Source: Callorhinus ursinus
Taxonomy: Eukaryota; Chordata; Mammalia; Carnivora; Otariidae
NCBI RefSeq assembly: GCF_003265705.1
Contig: NW_020312867.1
Span: 11,259,228-11,323,227 of the forward strand
DNA length: 64,000 bases
Direction: 5' to 3'
How positions within the stretch are numbered: the first letter of the stretch is position 1; every line of letters starts with the position of its first letter. The notes below the pieces were generated by a model. That model worked only from the letters and a program-made list of their open reading frames with translations, was not told where the DNA came from and made no database searches. Both the position numbers and the translations under genes were made by a program. This document shows, in pieces, positions 49,959 to 61,959 of the stretch.

Positions 49959-50599
49959 AAATAATTTTCACTTTACAATAACTGGGAGGAGCGGGCCATT
50001 TCTGCTCATCTCTGCAGTTTGTAAGGAATATGGGGACCCATTTTACTACGTAGTTTCCAATACATAAAAGGGAGGACTTTCTGTCCTCAGAGGGGAAGTT
50101 AAGGACATTGCTTAGAAAACCCTGAAGGCTCTCCCTGTAGCCCTAGCTGAGATTTCACTCCAAATTACCCTTTTCCTTGTGTTCTCACTTAAAGTGTTTT
50201 ACAACAATTCAAAATAAAACAACACAAAGAATTCCTAGCAAAGGCAAAGTTTGCAGAGAGGCAGGCAAATGATGAAATGCATAACAAACCCTTCACACAC
50301 CCCAATCCCCTGGAATAGAGTCCCTGAAGAGGACTAAGGAGGTAGAAGAGTTTTGAGGCTCTTGAGTCATAAAACGAAATTCTCTTCCAGAAAGACTCTC
50401 CTAATTGGCGGTGCCACCAGTGACAAATCGATCCATCTCATCCAAGTTTGGGAACCCTACCACAAAGCTGCGCAAGTGGATAATTTTTCAGAGATTTTGT
50501 GATGTGTTGACTCGTGAGTTTTCCATGTCTGTTAGCAAGTACAGAGACTCTTCTGTGGTTTATCTCCTTCTGCCCTTTGCCTACAGTGTTTATAAATCT

Positions 50600-50760
50600 T
50601 TATTTCTGTAAGGATCTTAATCCTTTAATTCTCTGTTTTTTGGTTACAAATATCTTATCCCAGCTTTTTGTTTGTCCATGAATTTTGTGGACGGTCTTTC
50701 AGGATTATTCTCATGTTTGTAATCAAATCCATCCATCTTCTACACATTATGACTTAGCTA
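50600..50760 (-). mobile_element. Possible old L1 fragment
   Basis: GGTTACAAATATCTTATCCC, then TCCATGAATTTTGTGGACGG resembles the complement of an ancient L1 3' region. Weak. Confidence 0.35.
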
Positions 50761-50959
50761 CTACCTCCCATCAGCTTCCCAAGAGCTAAAAACAACAACA
50801 ACAAAACCACATACAGCATGACAATGAACATACCTAAAGTGGCCCTGACAGACCTTTACCGTAACCACCAGAAGCTTGGGTTTCCCAGAAGATAGGAAGA
50901 TAGGACAAGCAAAGAGGACAGTGAGCCACTGCCAGGTTTTTACAAGACTACATGCTATG

Positions 50960-51627
50960 TGGAAAGAGCCAAGATGTCCATCGACAGATGAATGGATAAA
51001 GAAGATGTGGTATATATACACAATGGAATATTATGCAGCCATCAAAAGGAATGAGATCTTGCCATTTGCAACGACGTGGATGGAACTGGAGGGTGTTATG
51101 CTGAGGGAAATAAGTCAATCAGAGAAAGACATGTATCATATAACCTCACTGATATGAGGAATTCTTAATCTCAGGAAACAAACTGAGGGTTGCTGGAGTG
51201 GTGGGGGGTGGGAGGGATGGGGTGGCTGGGTGACAGACATTGGGTAGGGTATGTGCTATGGTGATTGCTGTGAATTGTGCAAGACTGTTGAATCACAGAT
51301 CTGTACTTCTGAAACAAATAATGCAATATATGTTAAGAAAAAAGAAAAAGAAGAAGATAGCAGGAGGGAAAGAATGAAGGGGAGTAAGTTGGAGGGGGAG
51401 ACGAACCATGAGAGACGATGGACTCTGAAAAACAAACTGAGGGTTCTAGAGGGGAGGAGGGTGGGGGGATGGGTTAGCCTGGTGGTGGGTATATGGGTAT
51501 TAAAGAGGGCACATTCTGCGTGGAGCACTGGGTGTTATGCACAAACAATGAATCATGGAACACTACATCAAGAACTAATGATGTAATGTATGGTGATTAA
51601 CATAACAATAAAAAATTAAAAAAAAAA
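50960..51627 (+). mobile_element. 5'-truncated carnivore LINE-1 with target-site duplication
   Basis: Begins in the end of ORF2: one frame reads MEYYAAIKRNEILPF, TTWMELEGVM, the L1 ORF2 C-terminus. A carnivore-type 3' UTR and poly-A follow. Perfect 16-base target-site duplication AAGACTACATGCTATG at 50944-50959 and 51628-51643. The 3' UTR carries the phrase AAACAAACTGAGGGTT twice, 0.25 kb apart. It is severely truncated and cannot move by itself. Confidence 0.96.
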
Positions 51628-51760
51628 AAGACTACATGCTATGGTTATCAGAAGGGCCACATGAGCCCTTGGCTCCACATGCAGCCCCACGGCCATCAGC
51701 GGACCAGCGGAGCTCTCCAACCCGCACTCACCCATGTTAACCTTAAGGAAAAGGATAGGG

Positions 51761-51955
51761 TTTTTTTTTTTTTTAATTTTATTTATTTGAGAGAGAGAGA
51801 ATGAGAGATAGAGAGCACGAGAGGGAAGAGGGTCAGAGGGAGAAGCAGACTCCCTGCTGAGCAGGGAGCCCGACGCGGGACTCGATCCCGGGACTCCAGG
51901 ATCATGACCTGAGCCGAAGGCAGTCGCTTAACCAACTGAGCCACCCAGGCGCCCC
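51761..51955 (-). mobile_element. CAN-SINE (SINEC), first of a tandem pair
   Basis: Reverse copy from poly-T to CCACCCAGGCGCCCC; inserted after GGATAGGG. Confidence 0.96.
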
Positions 51956-51960
51956 AGGGC

Positions 51961-52165
51961 TTTTTTATTTATTTATTTTTTTTTTTTTGAGAGAGAGAGA
52001 GAGAGAGAGAGAGAGCACAAGTAGAGGGAGCGGCAGACAGAGGGAGAGGGAGAAGCAGGCTCCCCACCGAGCAGGAAGCCCGACGCGGGGCTCGATCTCA
52101 GGACTCCGGGATCATGACCCGAGCTGAAGGCAGACACTTAACCGACTGAGCCAGCCACGCACCCC
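51961..52165 (-). mobile_element. CAN-SINE (SINEC), second of a tandem pair
   Basis: Reverse copy with a long GA run (51990-52016), ending GAGCCAGCCACGCACCCC. Flank CAGGATAGGGCTTTT after it matches AGGATAGGG before the pair, and CAGGGCTTTT separates the two. Confidence 0.95.
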
Positions 52166-53094
52166 AGGATAGGGCTTTTAAATGTAGAATGCATTTACCC
52201 TCCTAAGTGAATTGCATCTTCATGCTCATTTCAGACACGATCAACCCTGCAGCAGCCAACCCTCCCCATTGCCCCCATGACCAGGAACAAAGTTCCACTG
52301 TGGCAAGACCACTTTCCATCAAGCACTCTGTGTTTCTCTACTGAGTGTTTAACTGGCCCTCATGAGCTCTACTGGGACCCACCCACTGTCTTTGCTGTCT
52401 CTTACAGAGCAGCACCCTTCGGAATGCCCTGAAGACGCGGGGAGCCAAGTGAGCGCAAGAGGGCATGGGCCCAGGCAAAGTGCAAGGCAGTGATGCTCTG
52501 AGAGAGGCTTTGGGGCAGAGGGTGCCAAGACCCGGGAAGAGAGGTTACCCTTTATTGGGTAAGACACACAGACAGGGGAAGAAGGGAGGAGACAGCCAAC
52601 ACTGAGCACAGAAATGCATGCCTGGAAGTCCCCAGATGACAGAGCATTCCACAGCCAAGTACTTGAGAGTTACAGCCTCAAGGCCAGAACCCACGCACCA
52701 ACCTGAAATCAGAGTGCTTCATCCACAAAGGCCGAACTTGAGTGGGGAAATGCCAAGGCCCAGATGGAGATAAAAGGGGGAGGAAGGGTGGAGTTTAGGG
52801 TTTGTGTTAAAACAAAAGGCAAAATCTCCCAGGGAATCTTACACTGGGGAAGGTCTGCATGTCCCCAGCCCATCCATCACCCCTCTTCCCGTTCCTTGCA
52901 GAAGAAAAACTAAGCGAGACCACCGTTATCTTGCCCCTGACCCGGCTACGAGGGGCAGGAGATGCTGAGGGATGAAAGATGGGGCTCACTAACGATGAAA
53001 CGGACGAGGGCAACACAGTGAGAGCAACAACTACAGTCTCCCCGCTAAGCGCCTGCCTCACCTTATCAATGGCACCTTGTTCTCCCGAGGAAGC

Positions 53095-53250
53095 ACAGTA
53101 TTGCAATGATGTGCCCACTAACTCCACACAAGGGGAAGCTGAGCTTCAGAGAAGCGAAGTAACTTGCCAAAGGACACACAGCCATAAGTGGCGGAGCAGG
53201 ATTCAAACTTTAATCAGCATTCCCGTCCTTACAGTGCTTATACAAGCAAG
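53095..53250 (-). mobile_element. MIR element
   Basis: GCTTCAGAGAAGCGAAGTAA, CTTGCCAAAGGACACACAGC, ATAAGTGGCGGAGCAGGATT: complement of the MIR core, well preserved. Confidence 0.8.
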
Positions 53251-54276
53251 GCCTAAAACTGTCCTCTGAATGCCTGGTTTTTGGCCAACCTCCCTGAGCA
53301 AATGTGCCCCAGGCTGCCCTGGGAGCACAGTCTCTGTCCGACCTGCTGTGTGCCGTCTGCTACCTGGGATTTCTGAGGGGGCCCCAAGGGCTGAGCTCCC
53401 TCTCCAGGGCTGAAGCCCACGTCCCCCCAGGGCAGGAGCTCCCAAACCTGTGGGCTCCGGGCACTCTGCTGCATCGACACCATCCCAACAGCCCCACCAC
53501 CTCTGGTCTCACTTTCTGTCCCACCTCGAGCACTCCTCTTGTCCATACAGGTGCAGCCGGCACGACCAGAAGCCATCGGGCCCTTTGATGGTATCCTGAT
53601 GTACCTCAGAATGACAGCCAAATTCCTCAGCAAGGCTATGGGGTCACCGTGACACCTACCGGAAGGCCTGGCCTCCCCTGTGCGGTCATTTCCATCTTTC
53701 AGGTCCTCCACTAGCTTCTCAGGCTCTTGCATGTGTGGTGCCTCCAAAACAAACATCCTTTACCTCCCCCCTTTCCATCGGGGGAACTCCCATCCGTGCT
53801 GCCTCTGGTCGCCACGTCACCGTGGCACCCGTGACCCATGAGGATGGCGAGGCCACCACAAGGCCACGCCTGCCTGCCCAGCCAGACCGCTGTCAGAATG
53901 AGGGGCAGCAGCCACCGCCTGTATCCCCGGCTCCCGGGGCCGGACTTGGCACCTGCACTGAAGGCTCCCCAGGATTTGTGGGATAAATAACTGGTTTAAA
54001 AAAATAATTATAAAGAACCCCTGATATAATGTAACACTCATTCTTGCTTAACACTCTTACTAAACTGGGAGAGGAAATTAAGAGCCAACATCAACCACAT
54101 CTGTGACACACCAGATGCACTGATGTCGGGGACAAGCCAGGGTGTCAACACCACCGCGATCACTCAGCTGACAGAGAAGGAGGGGGGAAGTGTTTGAAAG
54201 GAAAAGACCAAATTAGAACCACAATCAAGAGACAGGAAAATCTGAGAGGACCTACCAGTTGATGGCTAGGTACAAA

Positions 54277-54370
54277 ACACATTAGGAGTGTGAGTTTGTG
54301 TATTTGTTCACTACCTTACAAATAAGGGCATTAAAAATAACCCACATAGGTTAAAAAAAAAAAAGTACCT
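54277..54370. repeat. Inverted repeat, left arm
   Basis: Sequence from CACATTAGGAGTGTGAG to AAAGTACCT is the near-complement of 55697-55785 (GGTACCTTTTTATTAATC to ACTCACACTCTTAAT). About 88 percent matched by eye; the longest perfect piece includes TTAAAAATAACCCACATAG. The sequence looks like diverged L1 3' DNA. Confidence 0.75.
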
Positions 54371-55423
54371 AAGGTTCTTTTAGGTTTACTAGTAAGGTAG
54401 TTCACTACTAAGGTAGTGAACCTAAAGCATTCCCCAAATGCCAGCAACAAGCATCTGGTTCAGAAGCTGCAAAGTGCTGCCTTGCCTCGTTTTGCAGGAT
54501 CGCCAGCTAAGAGTGTTTTTACATTTTTAAAGGGTGGTAAACAGCAGCAAGGAAGAACATGTGACAGGATTATCTGGGCCACAAAACCTGAGATACCTAC
54601 AGAAAAGTTTACCGACCCCTAAAGATAAGAGGATGTACGAATCCTGTTTAAGATGGCAGTAACAGCATTACTTAGGTTTCATCAAAAATGTGCATGGCCT
54701 TTATGAATAAAACAATGAACTATTTTACTACGGGCCATAAAACAGATTTAAATAACGAGAGAAACAAGCCAGATCCCAGAATAAGAGTGCTGCTATAAGG
54801 ATATTCATTTTTCTGATATACATAATGTATATAAATTTAATAAAAATCAATTAATACCCCAAAAGGATAGAAAGGGGGCTTGCTAAAATTCCTGTGGAAG
54901 GATAAGCAAAAATAGCCACAAATATCTGAAAAAAGAGTAAGAATGTGTTCTATCAGATAGGAACCCTAACATAAAGTTGTAATAAACAGAGTTCACAAAC
55001 ACAAATAAACAAGAGAAACCCCAAAAACTGAGAAATACAGGAGATGGAAGCACCTCAAATCATAAAGCAAAGTATGGATTTTTCAATACAACAGGCCAAA
55101 ACAACCAGTTCAATACTAGGTAATAAAAACCAGAAAAAGTAAGTCCTACAGTTAGTGTAAAAAATGGAGGGAGGAAGGGAGGAAGGGCCACTAATGGTTA
55201 TATAACATTAGGGTGGAGGACTCCTTTCTTAGCATACCATTATGATTAGGCAATGTGAATTTTTTTTAGGTTTCTGTATGGAGGAAAAAAAAAAATCAAA
55301 ATCACACAAAGTTAAAAAGCAAAATATAACCTACACAAGATCATGTGTTCATATCTTTACTATTTGAAGAGCTCTTATAAATCAACAGGAAACAAAAGTC
55401 CTTAATATAAAAATGGACAAATA

Positions 55424-55596
55424 GGGATGCCTGGGTGGCTTGGTTGGTTAAGCGTCTGCCTTTGGTTCAGGTCATGATCCCAGGGTCCTGGGATGGAGCC
55501 CCACATCGGGAATCCCTGCTCAGCGAGGAGTCTGCTTCTCCCTCTCCTGCTGCTCCTTCTCGCTCGCTCTATCGCTGACAAATAAATTATATTTTT
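55424..55596 (+). mobile_element. CAN-SINE (SINEC)
   Basis: GGGATGCCTGGGTGGCTTGG head; flanks AAAAATGGACAAATA and AAAAATGGACAAAATA. Confidence 0.95.
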
Positions 55597-55696
55597 AAAA
55601 AATGGACAAAATACAAGCTCATCTTCAATTCCCCTCAAATACAAACGGCAAAATAAATGTTCCATCCTTTGAAATCAAAAGTATACTGAAATGAGG

Positions 55697-55785
55697 TACC
55701 TTTTTATTAATCTATGTGGGTTATTTTTAACACCCTTATTTGTGAGGTAGTGGACAAATACACATACTCACACTCTTAATAAAAA
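55697..55785. repeat. Inverted repeat, right arm
   Basis: Pairs with 54277-54370; 1.3 kb lies between the arms, including one later SINE (55424-55596). Confidence 0.75.
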
Positions 55786-56370
55786 ATAAATTTGCTAATG
55801 AGAAGGCAATTTGGTTATATGTATCTGAAGAGGATACGCATGTTCACTTCTAGTACCTATCAATAGACATATTCACTAATATTTCTTAATTGGGACACAA
55901 AGAGCTCCAAATTGTGCATGTTAGCATTATTAATTGGACCAAAAATCAGGAAAAATCTAATATCCAACACTAGGGAATTGAATGGCAAAATTATGGTATG
56001 TTCCTACAAAGGAATACCATGCAGACATTAAAAAGATGACATAGAAATGTCTATTGACATGGGAAGATGTTCACCCTATGTTATGCAAGGAATAAAAAAA
56101 AAAAAAAAAAAAAACAGTATATACAACACTACACTAAGCAAAATAAGCCAATCACAGAAGGACAAATATGGCATGATTCCATTTGTAGGGGGTATCTAAA
56201 ATAGTCAAACTCACAAAGGCAGAGAATACACTGGTGCTTGCCAGGGGCTTGGGGCGGGGGGTGCTATTCAACATGTGTAAAGGTTATTACGCAAGGTAGG
56301 TTCTAAGGATCTGCTGTAGAACACTGTGCAGTTAACAATACAGTATTGTACACTTAAAGGTTTGTTAAGA

Positions 56371-56397
56371 GGGGCGCCTGGATGGCTCAGTCGTTAA
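56371..56397 (+). mobile_element. SINE head only (25 bp), flanked by a 20-bp duplication
   Basis: GGGGCGCCTGGATGGCTCAG plus TCGTTAA is the first 27 bases of a CAN-SINE with no body or tail. TTAAAGGTTTGTTAAGAGGG (56354-56373) and TTAAAGGTTTATTAAGAGGG (56394-56413) flank it. Confidence 0.8.
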
Positions 56398-56984
56398 AGG
56401 TTTATTAAGAGGGTAGATCTTAGGCTGAATGTTCTTACCACAACAAAAATAACAATTTTTTAAAAACCAGGCAATGAATAAAAAGAATTAAAGGCAATTC
56501 ATACAGTGATAAAAAGTTAGTTACAGCACTAACCCTAACTTACTGTGTGCGTGTTAAGTGTGCACACACGCATACACACACCAAAGTGTCAACCAAAGGT
56601 TGATTAGTGGGATGGCAAAGGACTTAAGTCTCCCTATTTTCTAAGGTTATTTACTTAACAGTGAAAGGGGTGCCCCTTTCTCCCTGAAGACCCTGATGAT
56701 GTTGACATCAGCACTTGGTTCCACCCCTCTGTTCAGAATCAAATCCAGAAACATGGTCAGTTCCCCTTAACAAGGTCACATGAGGCAGTCCGGTCCCTTC
56801 TGTTCAGTGACACAGCCTTGGAGTGACAAAACACATGGAATTAAGTTCTTAGGTTTCAAGTTGTAAAATGACTTCTGTTGTCAGGAGAGAAATGGAGAAA
56901 AGCGAAGGTTCTGTAAATTACACTTAGCTGGGAAAGGGGTGGGGACAGACAATAAAAGAGGTGTACCAATAACCAGGGTTGCCC

Positions 56985-57143
56985 CCAAAGAACTGGTCCT
57001 CAACTTTGACTCCATGTTGAAACCACCTAAGAATTTTTAAATATACTACTGCTGACCACAGAATCTGACTGAATAGGTCTATGGAGCCTGAGCATCTAGT
57101 TTATAAAGCTCCCCTGCGGCCATGGTTAAAAATCACCACCTTA
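56985..57143. mobile_element. MER5-like DNA transposon
   Basis: TGGTCCTCAACTTTGACTCC, TTGAAACCACCTAAGAATTT and CTGACTGAATAGGTCTATGG resemble MER5A/B; diverged. Confidence 0.6.
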
Positions 57144-57734
57144 AAGCAAGCAGGAATTACAGTCTCATTAAAAAAAAAAAAAAAATTTTTTTTTCAACCT
57201 CAAAATAAATCTAAGCCTGTCAGAGCAGAAAAACCGTAATTTGGCAAATTCTGCTATGAGCAAGTAGGGAAGTAAAATATTCAGGTCTTTAACAAACTTC
57301 CAATTCCCTAGGGATTGAACCACCAGCTCTCCAGCCACCAATAATCATGAACTAATACAGAATAACAGCTTTGAATCAGTACTTCTTTGATCAACTATTC
57401 AGCCAGTGATCATTTCTTTTGCACTTAATTTTTTTTATCTGACCATTTCTCTGCTGTCCAGGAACGGGTCAACTCCCTACTGTGGCTTACCATGGCCACC
57501 TGACTTGGAAGTATGATGGTACTATCCAAACAGAGAACTTAAAAGCTGAGCTGTTCCTGGCGTTTACTACCAACCAAGCCTTTTCGTGTTTCTTGGAAGC
57601 AAAACCAAATCCTAAGAAAACATGTCTTTCCATCAGCCTGATCTATCATCCTGCTCATCATCTAGCAGTTCCTAGTCCAAGGCACTCAATAGCTGAATGA
57701 AGTAACCACTAAGAATCCTCCCGAAGGGTATAAT

Positions 57735-57805
57735 CTCCGCTGTGTACAATTCATCTTTATATTCCTAGCTCTTAGCACAGAATACTCAATAAACATTAAT
57801 AAAAT
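57735..57805 (+). mobile_element. L2 3' end
   Basis: CATCTTTATATTCCTAGCTC, TTAGCACAGAATACTCAATA, AACATTAATAAA: the L2 tail. Confidence 0.6.
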
Positions 57806-57989
57806 ACATATTTATCCTGCATAGATGGCAATACTACAAAAATATAAATGCATGGCATATCCACCTTTAGACACAAAAATATACAGTTCCACAAAATAAG
57901 AATCAGTAGTTCATGTGCCTAAGACTCACTTGCAAAGCTTCTTCAAAATGCAGATTTCTTCCACACAAATACTTGTAGACAAATTCTCA

Positions 57990-58350
57990 AAGCTGTTTTC
58001 ATTATAACAGCCCAGAATTCAAGACATCAAAAGGTCCATCAACAGGTGAATGGATAAACAAGTCACAGCGGGTCCCTACAAAAAAAAAATACTCAGCAAC
58101 AGAAAGGAAGCAAATGCTGATGTACAGAACAGAGAGGAAATGCACAGATATCACACAGAGAGAAGGAAGCTGGACACAAGACATGCTGCCTGATTCCCTG
58201 ACCTCCAGTGACAAGAAGCAGATAGTGGGGACCTAGCGCAGGAATGGACGGAGCGACTCCCAAAGGCAGAGGAAGGAAACGGAGAAATCTACACCGTGGT
58301 GTGATGCTGGGGGTGCCATCTGCGTGTAAACTGTATTTTGATAAAAATCT
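57990..58350 (+). mobile_element. Old LINE-1 3' fragment
   Basis: AACAGCCCAGAATTCAAGAC, CATCAACAGGTGAATGGATA and AAATACTCAGCAACAGAAAG resemble the ancient L1 ORF2 3' end. Confidence 0.55.
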
Positions 58351-60340
58351 ATTTTCAAAGGAAAAAAAAAAAGAATTTAAAAACTCCCATAATCCCACCA
58401 ACTTAAAAAATGTCCCCGCTCCCAAATTCTGACTCCACAGACCTACGTTGGGACCTGGGAACATTTTTAACAAATGCACAAACATTCTGATGTTAGTGGT
58501 CGTCACATCACCCCCACCTTTGCATGGGCAACCCGGGGTGGGGTAATCCCTCTGCCTGCAGAGACCTATCCAGACAACTGAGAGTATGACTAACAAGGAG
58601 AACTTTGGGATAAGGAAACTGAAAACCTCAACTTGCCAAGCTGTAGTTTGGTTCTTACCAAAGTACAAACAAGACCTTTCAGAGCTGGCCAGGTTCAATG
58701 ATAAAGCACATTTTCAAAGCCAATGCGTGGCTCGCTCTCTGCTTAAATCCCATCATTAGGGGATTATAGTTAAACTGTCCCTGCTCCATTACATTCTGTT
58801 AAATGCTAACATTTGACCTAAATATTTTTAATCCAAGACAAAAGAAGATTACTGGAACACATAACCTCAATTTATATATGCTCAACTTCCTTTAAATGAA
58901 AGGACTTGAATGGTTGCCTAATACATAAGGTCCTGCTTTAGAAAGTTTACAATCCTGGTATTTATCCTAGCTATTATTATTCTGTTAGGCAGCAATGAAT
59001 GAACCTGTAAGTGGTGGTTATTATTTGCTCTTGTGATGACAGTTACGGTGTCATGGGGTGTAACTGGGAGGAAAAAAAAAAAAATCCTCTTAAAGCCTTT
59101 TCCAAAAACGCTCCAAGAACTTTTGCTCTTATTTTTCAAACCGCAAGTCACTACCCACTAGTAGTAGTGGGCTAGGATATCAACCTAGTGGATCTTAACC
59201 AGAATTTTAAGACAATGACATTTAACAGAACAAAAAACTTCAGAGTACACCTCAAAAGATAAGGGATTCTAGTTTCAAGATAAAATACTTTACTGTGGTT
59301 CAATCAAAAAAACACAACAAAAAATGAGCCTAAAAGTCACTGACGTAACTAAAGCCCTGCCCAGACATAAAAGGCATATTCCAGGTACCCAATTTATATC
59401 AGGTTATTTGCTGGGCTTCAAGGAACATACCCCATAGAAAAAGTTTGTTCACGTGGTACAAGATAAGGACACTGATAACAAAATATCCTAATATCTCCTT
59501 ACTACAAGGGTAGAGAGTACCCAAAATCATGGCCTCTGAGTAGCCTCTCTTTAACATCGATCAGAGCCCTATACCAAATGACCTCAATGACTGCAATCGA
59601 GAAAATCTCCACTGCCCTGCAACGAGCTATGTCAGTCTCTGTCACTGTCTTGATTTGTCAACTTTTCTCTCAAGAGAAAGAAAAGCTAAAAAGAAGCCGG
59701 ATAAAACCTGGATTTCTGAAGGGGGGGGATCCAGAGTCCACCGCCAGGTTCGAAGTCAACACAGCTGCTGGGAACCCCAGGAGGAGCAGTGCTTTAGAGG
59801 TCACCCCCCCCCCCCGCCGCAGGCCCCAAGTTAACAACCCTGCTCTAAAAAGGTGGAAGAAAAGGCCTCTGGGCAAACAGTGCTGGACTGCTTGGATATC
59901 ACGTGAAAATGGAGCTGGGGGCCACGACAGTGGACTGGATGGACGCCGCAAATCCTCCCAGACCGTCAAGGGGTAAGGGAGGATCATTTCTGACTGAAAG
60001 TATTTTATGGAGCATAAAATCCCCCACTGGTAAAATGAAACAGGAGATGTTAAAGAACACTCCCTGTCCACAGGAGACCCCTTCCATCTCTTCTGGAGAC
60101 TGGGCCCAAGAAGCCCTGGGACAGAAATAAGCTCTAGACCCAAACTGAACTCTAAATCCTGAGAGAGCTCTTAAATCCAGTCTGAGAGGGGCTGTTCCGC
60201 TGATGTCCGTTTACATACAGGCTGAGCCACGAAAAGCGATGGTCATGGGACCTAGAGAGCAAGACGCTGACTCACTGACGGCTTAGTTAGAGGAAGACAG
60301 AGTTTAGCATACAGTAAAAGGTCAAAGCAGCTGATGTTCT

Positions 60341-60540
60341 GGGCGCCTGGGTGGCTCAGTTGGTTGAGCGACTGCCTTCGGCTCAGGTCATGATCCTGGA
60401 GTCCTGGGATCGAGTCCCACATCGGGCTCCCTGCTCGGCAGGGCGTCGGCTTCTCCCTCTGACCCTCTTCCCTCTCGTGCTCTCTCTCTCTCATTCTCTC
60501 TCTCTCAAATAAATAAAATCTTTAAAAAAAAAAAAAAAAA
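60341..60540 (+). mobile_element. CAN-SINE (SINEC)
   Basis: GGGCGCCTGGGTGGCTCAGT head through poly-A; flanks AAGCAGCTGATGTT and CAGCAGCTGATGTT. Confidence 0.96.
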
Positions 60541-60886
60541 CAGCAGCTGATGTTTTGCTGGTCTGGGGGGCTTTGAAATCCATACCCATCAGTGATCTTC
60601 GTGTTTCTGACCTAATGTCGTAGGTATCAGATGCACAGCAACTTTTGTGGCTGATCTCATCCAGCAGAAATGTGTTCCCCAAACTTTATTTAAATACAAT
60701 TATGATAAGACCTCAAGACCTGACTATCCTAACCATGACTCTCCTGCCCCAGGTACCATCCACATGGACCACACTGACCTGCAGTTCCCAGGTCGGAGCT
60801 CAAGAAGCCTCTTCCTCCGAGAAGCATTCCTGGGTTAACTGTCCCTCTTCTAAGCACATGGCTTCGTGGTCCAGCTCCCCGACCAG

Positions 60887-60912
60887 ACAGGGACAGGGAC
60901 AGGGACAGGGAC
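60887..60912 (+). repeat. (GGGACA)4 tandem repeat
   Basis: Four consecutive hexamer units in intron DNA. Confidence 0.9.
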
Positions 60913-61165
60913 ACAGTGTCCACCACATAAAAGGCACTCAAAATATCTAAAGAAAACTTAAACATTCTTCCAGGGGCCCATAGGTGATACAACCGAAACA
61001 AAACCTAATCCCAAACCTCCATATTCACTCAGGGAAAGCATGTGCCTTGGACAAGTGAGGGCAGAAGGAGAGGTAATGGAGCAAAAGGTAGAGCTTATAG
61101 GCCAGAATCAAAATACAGAGGTGTATTTGAGAAAACGCAAGCAGAATCAAGATTGGTTTTATTGC

Positions 61166-61356
61166 GGGCGCCTGGGTGGCTCAGTTGGTTGAGCGACTGC
61201 CTTCAGCTCAGGTCATGATCCTGGAGTCCTGGGATCGAGTCCCGCATCGGGCTTCCTGCGCAGCAGGGAGTCTGCTTCTCCCTCTGACCCTCTTCCCTCT
61301 CGTGCTCTCTATCTCTCATTCTCTCTCTCTCTCAAATAAATAAAATCTTTAAAAAA
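61166..61356 (+). mobile_element. CAN-SINE (SINEC)
   Basis: GGGCGCCTGGGTGGCTCAGT head; perfect target-site duplication ATTGGTTTTATTGC. Confidence 0.96.
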
Positions 61357-61559
61357 ATTGGTTTTATTGCATTTATTCCTACTGTATGATTTAACACCTC
61401 ATTTTTTGTAGCAATGGTGTTTTTAATTAAAGACTATTTTAAATGTATTAATCAGTCATTTGAGGGGCCACTGGAAAGCTAATTTTGTATGCATTTTTAG
61501 TGACAAGATAAAAACATGTTCAGAATTAACTGACCGCCTATCACATCCGAAACACAAAC

Positions 61560-61690
61560 AGGATTTCACGTAACCCTTAACGACAATGCTGGGAAGGGCT
61601 GTTACCATCACCGTGTCACAGCTCAGAAACTGAGGCAGGGACGTTGATTTTCACTTGGACAACAGCCAAGGGCAAGTGGCAGGCACAACA
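61560..61690 (-). mobile_element. MIR element
   Basis: GTCACAGCTCAGAAACTGAG followed by GGGCAAGTGGCAGGCAC resembles the complement of MIR. Confidence 0.5.
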
Positions 61691-61959
61691 ATCATTCTGA
61701 GAGCATGAAAGCTGCTCTCAATTCCCTTAGAGACTGACTGACAGCACAGGCTCTGAAGACGAGCGGCCAGAAGAGGCCTGGAGGGTTGTATCTCTCAAGG
61801 TCATTTTGGACTAAGCTGGATAAAGCCCCCCGTTTCTCTCCAAGAACGGAAAGCAAGCTTCCTCCTCTTGCACAGCTCCAAAGGACCTTTGTCATTCGCT
61901 ACCTCCCCGCCCCTTTCCCAGTTCCCGGTACAAAAACAAACCTGAGTGTTCAGGTAGCT

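Larger units (their letters stand above)
55690..56460 (+). mobile_element. Old LINE-1 3' region (L1M type)
   Basis: AATGAGGTACCTTTTTATTA, GAAGGCAATTTGGTTATATG, GGAATACCATGCAGACATTA, GGTGCTTGCCAGGGGCTTGG: ancient L1 ORF2 3' end and 3' UTR in order. Confidence 0.65.

Noticed and set aside
56094..56113. Poly-A run as a processed pseudogene tail
   Set aside because: It lies inside an old L1 3' region and no spliced-cDNA-like sequence precedes it.
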